In this document: positions 1 through 6,188 of the stretch, one piece after another
How positions within the stretch are numbered: the stretch's first letter is position 1
How the letters are laid out: the number at the start of each line of letters is the position of its first letter
Source of the DNA: Maribacter sp.
GTDB taxonomy: Bacteria; Bacteroidota; Bacteroidia; Flavobacteriales; Flavobacteriaceae
Length of the DNA: 6,188 nt
Direction: 5' to 3'
Assembly (NCBI GenBank): GCA_030730545.1
Contig: JANQUX010000133.1
Span: 2,042-8,229 of the forward strand
Notes under the pieces: model-generated
The model's database searches: none
Seen by the model: the letters and a program-made list of their open reading frames with translations, nothing else
Told to the model about the DNA's origin: nothing
Translations under genes and position numbers: made by a program

Positions 1-2
1 CC

Positions 3-1922
3 GATGACCTTACTGCCTTTTTTGCTTTTTGGTTTTCGACATTTAACTTGTTATCGCTTGTTATACAGCTATTCTTTACCCATAGAATTGTGGGTATTTG
101 GGGCGTAGGTTTTTCACTTCTTTTATTGCCTATTGGTATTTTCGGCGGAAGTATTTTGTTTCTTCTATTACCAGAACTTTCTGCCGTAGTGGTTATTAAG
201 GCGATGGATGGTATACTAAAACAATCTATACATAAAAGTGCGTCGGAATTATTGACCCTACCGTTACCCTTCGATTTAAAAAACAGGACAAAATCGTTCA
301 TCGACGTTGTTGTAGATAGTTTAGCCACAGGTGTTGCCGGATGCCTTTTAATATTCGTAGTCCGTGGTCTAGACCTACCTTCATTCTATATTGGTATTTT
401 AATTATCGCCTTGGTTTGTCTTTGGTTGTACTTTATTTACAAAGTTAGAATAGAATATTACAAAACCTTTAGAACCAATTTAGAGGTATTGACAGATAGT
501 GGCAAGAAGACCAAAAAAATTACGCATTCTAAAGTATCTGTCGTTACGGGTATGCGTACCGTATTTAAAAGCGGTACCGAAGAGCAAATACTATTCATGC
601 TTGATAAATTGATGGAAATTAATGACAAACGCTTTGCAGATGATGTGGAACTATTGTTAGAACACCCGAGCAATAAAGTAAAATTATCGGCCATACAGAA
701 CTTGTACTTTTTAAACTCTAAAAGTATGACTGCCGAGGTCTCTGAACTATTAAAGATCGAAGATCGAGAATTGACCATTGCAACATTGGCTTATGTATTA
801 AGTTTCGCGCATAAAGACAAATCGTATGTATTCGATGCTTATTTAGAACATTCAAATGAGCGAATTGCCATGGCAGCATTGTACTGCTTGGCGAGAGCCG
901 CAAAAAATAATTACTCTTTAAAACAGCGTTACGCGTTACTAGACCGCATTTCTGCGGCGCTAAAGAATATTGAAACCAACGAGAAAGACCTATCCTACGT
1001 AGAAGCGGTTATCGAAATATTAGGTGTGGCGAATATGCCCATTTTCTATAACAAACTTGTTGCCTTTTTAAACCATGATAATGAAGAAGTGGTCGTGACA
1101 ACGATAAAGGCAATCGGCACCGCAACAGACCCTGCCATGGCGCAACATATCATTCCGTTTTTGGGGCAAAAAAATTATCGCCCTACTGTTCTAGAAGGGT
1201 TTAAACTATACGGGCAACAGATTTTACCCGTGCTTCGCAAAAATGTACAAGAACGCTTGCAACCTTTATCTGTATTGCGGTTTATACCTGCTACCATGCA
1301 ATCTTTTCATTCTAAAGAAGCTGTGCATCATTTATTGGCCATATTGACAGACAATGACCTAACTGTTCGTCTAGAAGTTGTTCGGGCATTGAGCGCCATA
1401 CGGGCAACGCATCCGCAGTTAAAATTCAATCGCTACAAAGTGGTATCGGTAATTTTTGATGAATGTAAATTGCATCATCAGACCTTATCGTCTATGCATA
1501 CCCAAATTATTATATCATATCGAAATAGAAACAAATCGAAGAAAGAAATCGGCGATGCAGAACGAGATGCAAGAACCAGTTTGTTAGAATTACTGGAACG
1601 TCGTTTAGATTCGGGACTAGAACGTATTTTTAAACTGTTAGGGTTACGCTACCAGCAAAAAGATGTAGCTATTGCGTACGAAGGTTTATTGAGCGAGAAA
1701 CAAGAAGCGCAGCATAATGCCATCGAATTTTTAGACAATCTATTGACGGGAGAATTAAAGCGTAAACTGTTACCAATTATTGAAGAGTCTGCATTAGATA
1801 TTTCATCTGAAGAAGAACTTCAAAAAATCAAACACAAAATACCGACAGAACTAGAATGCTTTAAACTGCTATTACAAGGTAACGTAACGACCTTAAAATT
1901 AAACTTGCGGTCTTATACTTAA
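3..1922 (+). CDS. NTT/MFS-like membrane transporter fused to a HEAT-repeat solenoid, 5' partial, 3' end frameshifted
   Basis: The frame is open from the left edge (codons from position 3), so the real start lies upstream; the TTG at 48 is internal. Seen: roughly the first 145 residues are very hydrophobic, with four or five membrane segments (about nt 15-80, 108-170, 310-365, 385-445). Between them, about nt 198-320, lies a motif with KAMDGILKQSIHKSASELL, a Pro-rich LPLP turn and IDVVVD. From family knowledge this pattern is typical of ATP/ADP-carrier-like (TlcA/NTT) proteins within the MFS fold. From about nt 560 the protein is a soluble run of paired amphipathic helices resembling HEAT repeats. 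Inferred: an inner-membrane transporter with a cytoplasmic solenoid for protein interaction or regulation; the substrate cannot be told. The last 12 residues (VTTLKLNLRSYT) are out-of-frame sequence created by a 5-bp duplication at 1879-1888. The gene converges on the GH63 gene. Existence is near certain, the transporter class likely, nucleotide transport unproven. Confidence 0.8.
   Translation, partial: DDLTAFFAFWFSTFNLLSLVIQLFFTHRIVGIWGVGFSLLLLPIGIFGGSILFLLLPELSAVVVIKAMDGILKQSIHKSASELLTLPLPFDLKNRTKSFIDVVVDSLATGVAGCLLIFVVRGLDLPSFYIGILIIALVCLWLYFIYKVRIEYYKTFRTNLEVLTDSGKKTKKITHSKVSVVTGMRTVFKSGTEEQILFMLDKLMEINDKRFADDVELLLEHPSNKVKLSAIQNLYFLNSKSMTAEVSELLKIEDRELTIATLAYVLSFAHKDKSYVFDAYLEHSNERIAMAALYCLARAAKNNYSLKQRYALLDRISAALKNIETNEKDLSYVEAVIEILGVANMPIFYNKLVAFLNHDNEEVVVTTIKAIGTATDPAMAQHIIPFLGQKNYRPTVLEGFKLYGQQILPVLRKNVQERLQPLSVLRFIPATMQSFHSKEAVHHLLAILTDNDLTVRLEVVRALSAIRATHPQLKFNRYKVVSVIFDECKLHHQTLSSMHTQIIISYRNRNKSKKEIGDAERDARTSLLELLERRLDSGLERIFKLLGLRYQQKDVAIAYEGLLSEKQEAQHNAIEFLDNLLTGELKRKLLPIIEESALDISSEEELQKIKHKIPTELECFKLLLQGNVTTLKLNLRSYT
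1879..1888. repeat. 5-bp tandem duplication (GTAAC x2) causing a frameshift
   Basis: GTAAC at 1879-1883 is followed directly by a second GTAAC at 1884-1888, and the period-5 match continues one base further. Removing one copy makes the transporter/HEAT reading frame continuous from before 1879 to the stop at 2039-2041 (caa ggt aac gac ctt aaa att aaa ctt gcg). A 5-bp gain shifts the downstream frame by two, exactly what is seen. With only two copies it looks like a single replication-slippage event rather than an established hypermutable tract. An assembly or sequencing error is possible, although a non-homopolymer 5-bp gain is an unusual error type. Confidence 0.8.
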
Positions 1923-2041
1923 TTACGCAACAAAAAGAACCCCGATATTTAAGTATTGTCGAAAGCCTTCTAAATGATGAAGATCCTAAAATTAGGAGTT
2001 TTGCTTTAGAAGCACAACAAGCTATATCTGCTGAAGTATAA
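1889..2041 (+). pseudogene. Detached 3' end of the transporter/HEAT gene in a shifted frame
   Basis: Read in the frame of codons starting at 1889, there are 50 sense codons and then TAA at 2039-2041. The peptide starts DLKIKLAVLYLI and contains YLSIVESLLNDEDPKIRSFA, followed by LEAQQAIS. This is a textbook HEAT-type helix pair with the D-x-x-P-x-I/V-R turn, and it continues the solenoid encoded upstream. Joined to LLLQGN of the main frame it gives an uninterrupted repeat (QGNDLKIKLAVLYLI). There is no start codon of its own, and in this frame a stop lies at 1880-1882, inside the duplication. It is therefore the orphaned C-terminus of the upstream gene, not a separate small gene. It would only be translated after frame restoration by loss of one GTAAC copy, or by ribosomal slippage. 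Confidence 0.85.
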
Positions 2042-2044
2042 AGC

Positions 2045-2089
2045 AAAAAAAAACTCAAACGAGGTAGATAAAATACCTTATTTGAGTTT
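2045..2089 (-). terminator. Rho-independent terminator of the GH63 gene, possibly bidirectional
   Basis: Inverted repeat: AAACTCAAA (2051-2059) pairs with TTTGAGTTT (2081-2089). After one mismatch and one G-T wobble, AGGTA (2062-2066) pairs with TACCT (2074-2078), leaving a 7-nt loop. The nine A residues at 2045-2053 become a U-run directly after the hairpin in a minus-strand transcript, so it is a good intrinsic terminator for the GH63 gene, whose stop is at 2112. In the plus direction it has only a weak U tract but may also stop read-through from the transporter gene ending at 2041. Confidence 0.85.
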
Positions 2090-2111
2090 AGAATATAATA
2101 AAGAATATTGG

Positions 2112-4739
2112 TTAACTATTCTGCTCCAATTCCATAATAAGATTTGCGACTAAAGCTGTCCAACCCGTTTGGTGTGATGCTCCAAGACCTTTACCGCTAT
2201 CCCCGTCAAAGAATTCATAAAAGAAATGCTCCTTTTTAAAATGCTCATTCTTTGTAAATACTTTTTGGTCGTCATCTGAATGATACACAAATTTACCATC
2301 GGCATCAGGTTCGAACAATTTAATCAATCGTTTAGAAATATCATTTGCGATCTCGTTCAAGTTCATTTTTTTACCTGATCCTGTCGGAAACTCGTAAACA
2401 TATTCCTTACCATAATACGAATAATATTTACGTAGCGACTGTACGATCATATAATTCAAAGGCAACCAAATTGGTCCGCGCCAGTTAGAGTTACCACCAA
2501 ACATATTAGAACGGCTCTCGCCAGATTCGTACTGAATTTGGTGATGCCCGTTATGCTGAAATACATAGGGGTGCTTTTCATGATATTTAGAAAGTGAACG
2601 AATACCATAATCGGATAAGAATTCTTTTTCATCTAATAGACGAAACAACAATTTCTCTAATCGAAACCCACGCATAATGGAAAATAGGTAATTACCTTCT
2701 GAATTAAATTCTTCAATATTTGAAATTAAAGACGCCAAATCTGGTCGTGTACGTACAATTTCTGCTGCTCGAGTTTTAAAATTCTTAAGTTCATCGAATA
2801 AGTCTTTATGAATAATCTCCACTGCGAACATGGGTATAATACCAACCAATGATCTCACTTTTAATCGGTCGGTTTTGCCGTTCGACATTTCGACTACATC
2901 ATAGTAGAAATTATCTTCATCGTCCCATAGCGAAATATCTTTTTGACCAATATGGTGCATTGCCCAAGCAATATTCAAGAAATGTCTAAAAAATTTGGCA
3001 ACACTATCCTCATAATTAGGGTTAATGGTTGCCATTTCTAATGACATACGTAACATATTCAAGGTAAACATTGCCATCCAACTGGTAGCATCTGCTTGTT
3101 GCATACGGGTAATACCTTCGGGCATGTGGTTACGATCAAAAACTCCGATATTATCTAACCCTAAAAATCCGCCTTCAAAAAGGTTCGTTCCGCTTTTATC
3201 CTTTTGGTTTACCCACCAGGTAAAGTTCACCAGTAATTTCTGATAGGCTTTTTCAAGAAAATTAAAATCTCCCTTGCCATTGCGTTTTTTGTCTTTTTCA
3301 TAAACTGTCCATACTGCCCAAGAATGCACAGGTGGGTTTACATCACTAAAATTCCATTCGTAGGCCGGTATTTGTCCGTTAGGGTGCATATAACTTTCCT
3401 TAAGCACCAGCAGTAATTGCTCTTTGGCGAAATAAGGATCAATTTCTACAAATGATGCCATATGAAAAGCAAGGTCCCATGCAGCATACCAAGGGTATTC
3501 CCATTTATCGGGCATTGAGATAACATGACGATTGGTCAAATGCTCCCAATGTACATTTCTAGAATCTTTTCTGTAGGGCTTTGCTTCACCCGGGCCGCCA
3601 AACAGCCATTTATAGACATCGTAGTAATAGAACTGCTTCGTCCACAGTAAACCAGAAAAGGCTTTTTTGGCGATTTCTTGCTGTTGAACCGGAAGTTCTT
3701 TTTTCAATATATTACCATAAAACTCCTCACACTCTTGAATTCTTTTTTCAAAAATAGCATCGAAATTACCCCAAGGGTCGGCAAGTTTTCTTTTACTAAG
3801 TCGGACTTTTATTGTTTTTTCTTCTCCAGATTTTAGGCGGAGTTTGTGCCACACGGCAAATTTTGATCCTTTTTTATCAGGATTCACCGAAGGTTGACCA
3901 TCGATTACGTGATCATTGATACCATCTTTTACATAATCGACCTCATTAGGCACACCATAAATACGTTGGTTGTTGGTTTCGTTTTCACAAAAAAGTTGAT
4001 CACCATTTTCATGATAAAAATAGTAACGCCCATTTCGTGTGCTACGAGATTGCACCGAATTATCTGAAATAGATTTCATCTCAGGACGTTCGAACCTCTT
4101 ATTATGTTTCCAGAAATTACGAAACCATAAATGCGGAAGTACGTGAATATTCGCAGCTCTCGGTCCTCTATTTATAACTGTCACTTTCATTAAAATATCA
4201 CCAACATCTTCTTTGGCATATTCAATAAAACAGTCGAAATACGTATTGTTTGCAAACGCCTTGGTATCTAAAATTTCATATTCAGACTCCTCACGACTTC
4301 TACTTTTATTCTTTTTTACCAGCTCGGCATACGGAAACTTCTTCTGCGGATACTTATATAAATATTTGGCGTACGAATGCGTAGGCGTTGATACCTGATG
4401 AAAATAAAGTTCTTTTACATCTTCACCATGGTTACCTTCATCATTGGTTAAGCCGAACAGGCGTTCTTTTAAAATGGAATCTTTTCCGTTCCAGAAAGCA
4501 GGCGCTAGACATAGAATTTCTCTAGAATCGCAGAACCCGCCAATACCTTCTTCTCCCCATCTATAGGCATTACTACGTGCTTTGTCATGACCAACAAAAC
4601 TCCATGCATGACCTTCGGGACTATAATCTTCTCTTACCGTACCCCATTGGCGCTCTGCCAAATAAGGACCCCATCTTTTCCAGTTTTTATAATTATCCTC
4701 AACGGCTAATCTTTGTTCCTCAGCATTCTTATGGACCAT
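2112..4739 (-). CDS. GH63-like (MGH1-like domain) alpha-glycosidase, cytoplasmic
   Basis: Start chosen at the ATG at 4739 (875 aa). The frame stays open upstream to a TTG at 4775, but those 12 extra residues are Lys/Ile-rich and unlike the family, whose members as I recall them begin shortly before a KxWGPYLxERQWGTVREDYS block like the one here. Numbering below is from the TTG (887 aa). Seen: an N-terminal beta-rich region to about 355, then an (alpha/alpha)6-barrel-type region to the end. Barrel signatures are YPWYAAWDLAFH (428-438), GLDNIGVFDR (539-548), WRGPIWLPLNY (765-775) and YEFFDGDSGKGLGASHQTGW (853-872). By analogy with GH63 enzymes such as YgjK, Asp541 is the likely general acid and Glu854 the likely general base, giving an inverting mechanism. 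There is no signal peptide or membrane segment, so it should act in the cytoplasm on imported or internal alpha-glucosides or glycosylglycerate-like solutes; the substrate is not determined. No SusC/SusD or other carbohydrate gene adjoins it. Terminator at 2045-2089, candidate promoter at 4820-4842. Confidence 0.88.
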   Translation of the reverse strand: MVHKNAEEQRLAVEDNYKNWKRWGPYLAERQWGTVREDYSPEGHAWSFVGHDKARSNAYRWGEEGIGGFCDSREILCLAPAFWNGKDSILKERLFGLTNDEGNHGEDVKELYFHQVSTPTHSYAKYLYKYPQKKFPYAELVKKNKSRSREESEYEILDTKAFANNTYFDCFIEYAKEDVGDILMKVTVINRGPRAANIHVLPHLWFRNFWKHNKRFERPEMKSISDNSVQSRSTRNGRYYFYHENGDQLFCENETNNQRIYGVPNEVDYVKDGINDHVIDGQPSVNPDKKGSKFAVWHKLRLKSGEEKTIKVRLSKRKLADPWGNFDAIFEKRIQECEEFYGNILKKELPVQQQEIAKKAFSGLLWTKQFYYYDVYKWLFGGPGEAKPYRKDSRNVHWEHLTNRHVISMPDKWEYPWYAAWDLAFHMASFVEIDPYFAKEQLLLVLKESYMHPNGQIPAYEWNFSDVNPPVHSWAVWTVYEKDKKRNGKGDFNFLEKAYQKLLVNFTWWVNQKDKSGTNLFEGGFLGLDNIGVFDRNHMPEGITRMQQADATSWMAMFTLNMLRMSLEMATINPNYEDSVAKFFRHFLNIAWAMHHIGQKDISLWDDEDNFYYDVVEMSNGKTDRLKVRSLVGIIPMFAVEIIHKDLFDELKNFKTRAAEIVRTRPDLASLISNIEEFNSEGNYLFSIMRGFRLEKLLFRLLDEKEFLSDYGIRSLSKYHEKHPYVFQHNGHHQIQYESGESRSNMFGGNSNWRGPIWLPLNYMIVQSLRKYYSYYGKEYVYEFPTGSGKKMNLNEIANDISKRLIKLFEPDADGKFVYHSDDDQKVFTKNEHFKKEHFFYEFFDGDSGKGLGASHQTGWTALVANLIMELEQNS

Positions 4740-4819
4740 AAAATCTTTTTCAATTATAACTATCTTCTTTTTCAACTTCTATTACAAACAACTACTATTC
4801 AAGCATTTTAAAAGCTGTG

Positions 4820-4827
4820 CAAATTTA
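4820..4827 (-). promoter_or_regulatory. Candidate -7 promoter element of the GH63 gene
   Basis: Read on the minus strand this is TAAATTTG, a full match to the Bacteroidota -7 consensus TAnnTTTG. It would put transcription start near 4813 and give a leader of about 74 nt before the ATG at 4739. No clear TTTG-type -33 element sits at the usual distance upstream (only T-rich sequence), so this is a candidate rather than a firm call. Confidence 0.45.
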
Positions 4828-4830
4828 ATA

Positions 4831-4842
4831 TCCAAATTTGGA
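4831..4842. promoter_or_regulatory. Perfect 12-bp palindrome, candidate operator of the GH63 gene
   Basis: TCCAAATTTGGA is identical to its own reverse complement. It lies three bases upstream (in the GH63 direction) of the candidate -7 element, within what would be the spacer between the -33 and -7 elements. A dimeric regulator bound there would block or alter RNA polymerase binding. No regulator gene lies in the window, so the binding protein is unknown. Confidence 0.4.
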
Positions 4843-5072
4843 CATAACGTTAAAAATACCATTTGTAATAGTATAAGATTGATTAACGCACCTAGCAAGT
4901 GATTAGTATTACCTAATTGGTACTAATAAGATGAAAATGTTGTTAACTTGTTAAATTTAATACTGTTATACTATGAACCTCATAAACTAAGGTATTCACC
5001 TTTTGTAAAAATTTATAACAGATTGTTAGAAATATTTTCTTTTATACATTTATATATCGCCATTACCAATCC
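4843..5072. other. AT-rich intergenic stretch without a gene
   Basis: I see no credible coding sequence on either strand. Contents: an imperfect inverted repeat at 4902-4927 (ATTAGT...ACTAAT outer arms, ACC/GGT inner arms, 3-nt bulge); two direct copies of TTGTTAA eight bases apart (4940-4946 and 4948-4954); and a short 5-bp hairpin (AAGGT ATTC ACCTT, 4989-5002). Any of these could be a regulator site or chance in AT-rich DNA. A seven-codon ATG frame at 4931-4954 (plus strand) is too short to call. Confidence 0.5.
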
Positions 5073-5102
5073 TATTCGTTCTATTGTTAGATAGAACGAA
5101 TA
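5073..5102. terminator. Perfect 12-bp hairpin after the GNAT gene, possible terminator
   Basis: TATTCGTTCTAT (5073-5084) and ATAGAACGAATA (5091-5102) are exact reverse complements around a 6-nt loop (TGTTAG). It begins 11 bases beyond the GNAT stop, where a terminator would be expected. Neither side has a U-run, so it is not a classic intrinsic terminator. It could instead stabilise the mRNA 3' end, or as DNA serve as a protein-binding inverted repeat. Confidence 0.5.
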
Positions 5103-5113
5103 ATACCTAGGAA

Positions 5114-5662
5114 TTAACTACGCAAATCGGTTTCAAGTATGGCGTATTCAAAACTATCTGACCATCCAGATTGCAGTGGGAGAATTTTCCGTTTACGACC
5201 TTCTTTTATCATCCCTACTTTTTCCATCACTTTTGCAGAACCTATGTTCTCTACAGCACAACCTGCTTCTATTCGATGTAGTTTAAGCACATCGAATCCG
5301 TAGTTCAAAACCGCTTTTAAAGATTCTGTTGCATAGCCTTTGTTCCAATAATCGAGATGTAGTTTATACCAAACCTCTGCCCTGTTATATTTTTTGGGAC
5401 CAAGTCTTAATCCGAATAAACCTATAAATTCATTATTCGTTTTATGCTGAATGGCAAAGGTATAATTTCTGATATTAGGTACATTATTGGCTTCTATCCA
5501 AGGGGTTATCACCTCATGGGTTTCTTGTACATTTTCAGGTATACCAAGGGTATTAAATTCGTCAGTTTCTGGTAAGCAATGTAAGCGATGAATAACTTCT
5601 ACATCTGTATACACAATCAGCCTTAATGTTAATCGGTCTGTTTGTATTTCGAGTTTGTTCAT
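5114..5662 (-). CDS. GNAT acetyltransferase of the RimJ/RimL (Acetyltransf_3) type
   Basis: A 182-residue protein starting at an ATG with no Shine-Dalgarno sequence, as is usual in Bacteroidota. The length matches the family. The opening LEIQTDRLTLRL, with a first strand ending in TDRLxLR, is the standard N-terminus of RimJ/RimL-type GNATs. The acetyl-CoA pyrophosphate loop is WNKGYATES (106-114), followed by the helix LKAVLNYGFDVLKLHRIEA and then VENIGSAKVMEKVGM (137-151), the motif-B region that ends in the usual xxxGF/M-x-x-EG turn. From family knowledge it transfers acetyl from acetyl-CoA to an amine, often a protein N-terminus, amino acid or small amine; the acceptor here cannot be predicted. 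It is probably cytoplasmic. It lies 59 bp after the histidine kinase gene and may have its own promoter (5701-5708). Nothing looks truncated. Confidence 0.92.
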   Translation of the reverse strand: MNKLEIQTDRLTLRLIVYTDVEVIHRLHCLPETDEFNTLGIPENVQETHEVITPWIEANNVPNIRNYTFAIQHKTNNEFIGLFGLRLGPKKYNRAEVWYKLHLDYWNKGYATESLKAVLNYGFDVLKLHRIEAGCAVENIGSAKVMEKVGMIKEGRKRKILPLQSGWSDSFEYAILETDLRS

Positions 5663-5700
5663 GGCTGATGTAATAGGTATTGAATCTATAAATATACCTT

Positions 5701-5708
5701 CAAAAATA
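5701..5708 (-). promoter_or_regulatory. Candidate -7 promoter element of the GNAT gene
   Basis: On the minus strand this reads TATTTTTG, a match to TAnnTTTG, 38 bases upstream of the GNAT ATG. A TTTG lies further upstream at 5734-5737, but the 25-nt spacing is longer than usual and it overlaps the end of the kinase gene. It suggests the GNAT gene can be transcribed separately from the kinase. Confidence 0.3.
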
Positions 5709-5721
5709 GAAGTTGAAGAAT

Positions 5722-6188
5722 TTAGTTGACAGGCAAATAAATAATAAAAGTAGAACCTTGGTCTTTCTTACCAATGGCATGAATATAACCATTATGTTTT
5801 TCAACTATCTTTTTACAAATAGAGAGTCCGATGCCTGTACCAGAATATTCGTTTTTTGAATGTAACCTTTGAAAGACCTCAAAAATATTACTAGCAAACT
5901 CAGGCTCAAACCCAATACCATTATCAATAAATGAAATTTTGTAATAGTACTCTGAATTCTTGCTGAAGTTTTCTTCAATTTCTGAATTACGCACTTTTTT
6001 AGAGCTAATGATTATTTTGGGAGCTACATCACTTTTGCCATATTTTATAGAATTACTGATCAGGTTCGTACATAATTGCTCTATTTTAAAAGGTGTGCCT
6101 TGAATTATAGGTAAATTCTCGTATGAAATAGAGGTGTTCGTTTCTTTAATAAGCTGCGATAGTTCATCTTCGATTTTTAGAATAGTTC
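5722..6188 (-). CDS. Sensor histidine kinase, C-terminal HATPase domain (5' partial)
   Basis: The frame is open from the right edge to TAA at 5722-5724, giving 154 visible residues. A GTG at 5994 could be mistaken for a start but is internal, because conserved kinase sequence lies upstream of it. Seen, in order: the end of the dimerisation helix region (IEDELSQLIKET); the N box QLCTNLISNSIKYG (about nt 6078-6037), with Asn residues for Mg-ATP binding; the G1 box DNGIGF; an F-box-like NIFEVFQRLHSKNEYSG segment; the G2 box GTGIGLSICKKIVEKHNG; and the closing GSTFIIYLPVN. From family knowledge the FQRLHSKNEYSGTGIGL stretch is common in PAS- or phytochrome-type kinases of Bacteroidota. The sensor part, the phospho-accepting His and any partner response regulator are outside the window. 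The domain appears intact and probably active. The protein ends right after the ATPase domain, with no attached receiver domain. Confidence 0.93.
   Translation of the reverse strand, partial: TILKIEDELSQLIKETNTSISYENLPIIQGTPFKIEQLCTNLISNSIKYGKSDVAPKIIISSKKVRNSEIEENFSKNSEYYYKISFIDNGIGFEPEFASNIFEVFQRLHSKNEYSGTGIGLSICKKIVEKHNGYIHAIGKKDQGSTFIIYLPVN

Noticed and set aside
1893..1901. Possible programmed -1 ribosomal frameshift at the A run (1895-1898) that would reach the HEAT tail
   Set aside because: The zero-frame codons tta aaa tta do not form an X XXY YYZ slippery heptamer, and I saw no obvious stimulatory stem downstream. The GTAAC duplication explains the frame change more simply and also restores Asp-Leu (GNDL), fitting the repeat better.
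48..1922. Gene start at the TTG at 48
   Set aside because: The same frame is open to the window edge and the upstream residues (DDLTAFFAFWF...) are continuous with the first membrane segment, so the start is outside the window.
3025..3243. Plus-strand open frames inside the GH63 gene (also 4213-4398) and minus-strand frames inside the transporter gene (458-778, 718-903, 1861-2058)
   Set aside because: All are antisense shadows of strongly supported coding regions, with no recognisable domain.
4931..4954. Seven-codon plus-strand frame (MKMLLTC) as a leader peptide
   Set aside because: No plus-strand gene follows it, and it is too short to distinguish from chance.
4771..5717. A 13-nt sequence, AATAGAAGTTGAA, present on the minus strand at 4783-4771 and the plus strand at 5717-5705 (inverted copies flanking the GNAT gene), as possible mobile-element ends
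   Set aside because: A 13-nt match is close to chance level for AT-rich DNA of this length. No target-site duplication or transposase is present, and the enclosed gene is an ordinary acetyltransferase.
5722..5994. A short stand-alone 90-residue ATPase protein starting at GTG 5994
   Set aside because: The frame continues without a stop to the right edge and encodes the kinase N box upstream of 5994.

Overview
The window most likely comes from a marine-type flavobacterium (Bacteroidota, Flavobacteriaceae-like). This rests on the AT-rich coding sequence, starts without Shine-Dalgarno sequences, two matches to the Bacteroidota -7 promoter element (TAnnTTTG), and protein families common in that group. 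No rRNA or marker gene is present, so this is an inference. I see no tRNA, rRNA, CRISPR array, insertion sequence, phage gene or plasmid gene.

Layout. (1) Positions 3-2041, plus strand: the 3' part of a membrane transporter of the ATP/ADP-carrier-like (NTT/MFS) type fused to a long HEAT-like alpha-solenoid. The gene enters from the left edge. Near its 3' end a 5-bp tandem duplication (GTAAC GTAAC, 1879-1888) throws it out of frame: the present reading frame stops at 1922, while the last 50 codons of HEAT repeat lie intact in another frame up to a stop at 2039-2041. (2) Positions 2045-2089: a rho-independent terminator between the two convergent genes, oriented mainly for the minus strand. (3) Positions 2112-4739, minus strand: a large cytoplasmic GH63-like alpha-glycosidase. 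(4) Positions 4740-5113: a 374-bp gap holding its 5' leader, a candidate promoter with a perfect 12-bp palindrome beside the -7 element, weaker repeats, and a perfect 12-bp hairpin just after the next gene. (5) Positions 5114-5662, minus strand: a RimJ/RimL-type GNAT acetyltransferase. (6) Positions 5722-6188, minus strand: the C-terminal ATPase domain of a sensor histidine kinase that runs off the right edge.

The three minus-strand genes run in the same direction, but the gaps (59 bp and about 450 bp) and the hairpin suggest separate transcription units rather than one operon. I see no clear functional link among the four genes. The window looks like ordinary chromosome. The most notable event is the recent-looking frameshift in the transporter/HEAT gene; I found no convincing new multi-gene system.
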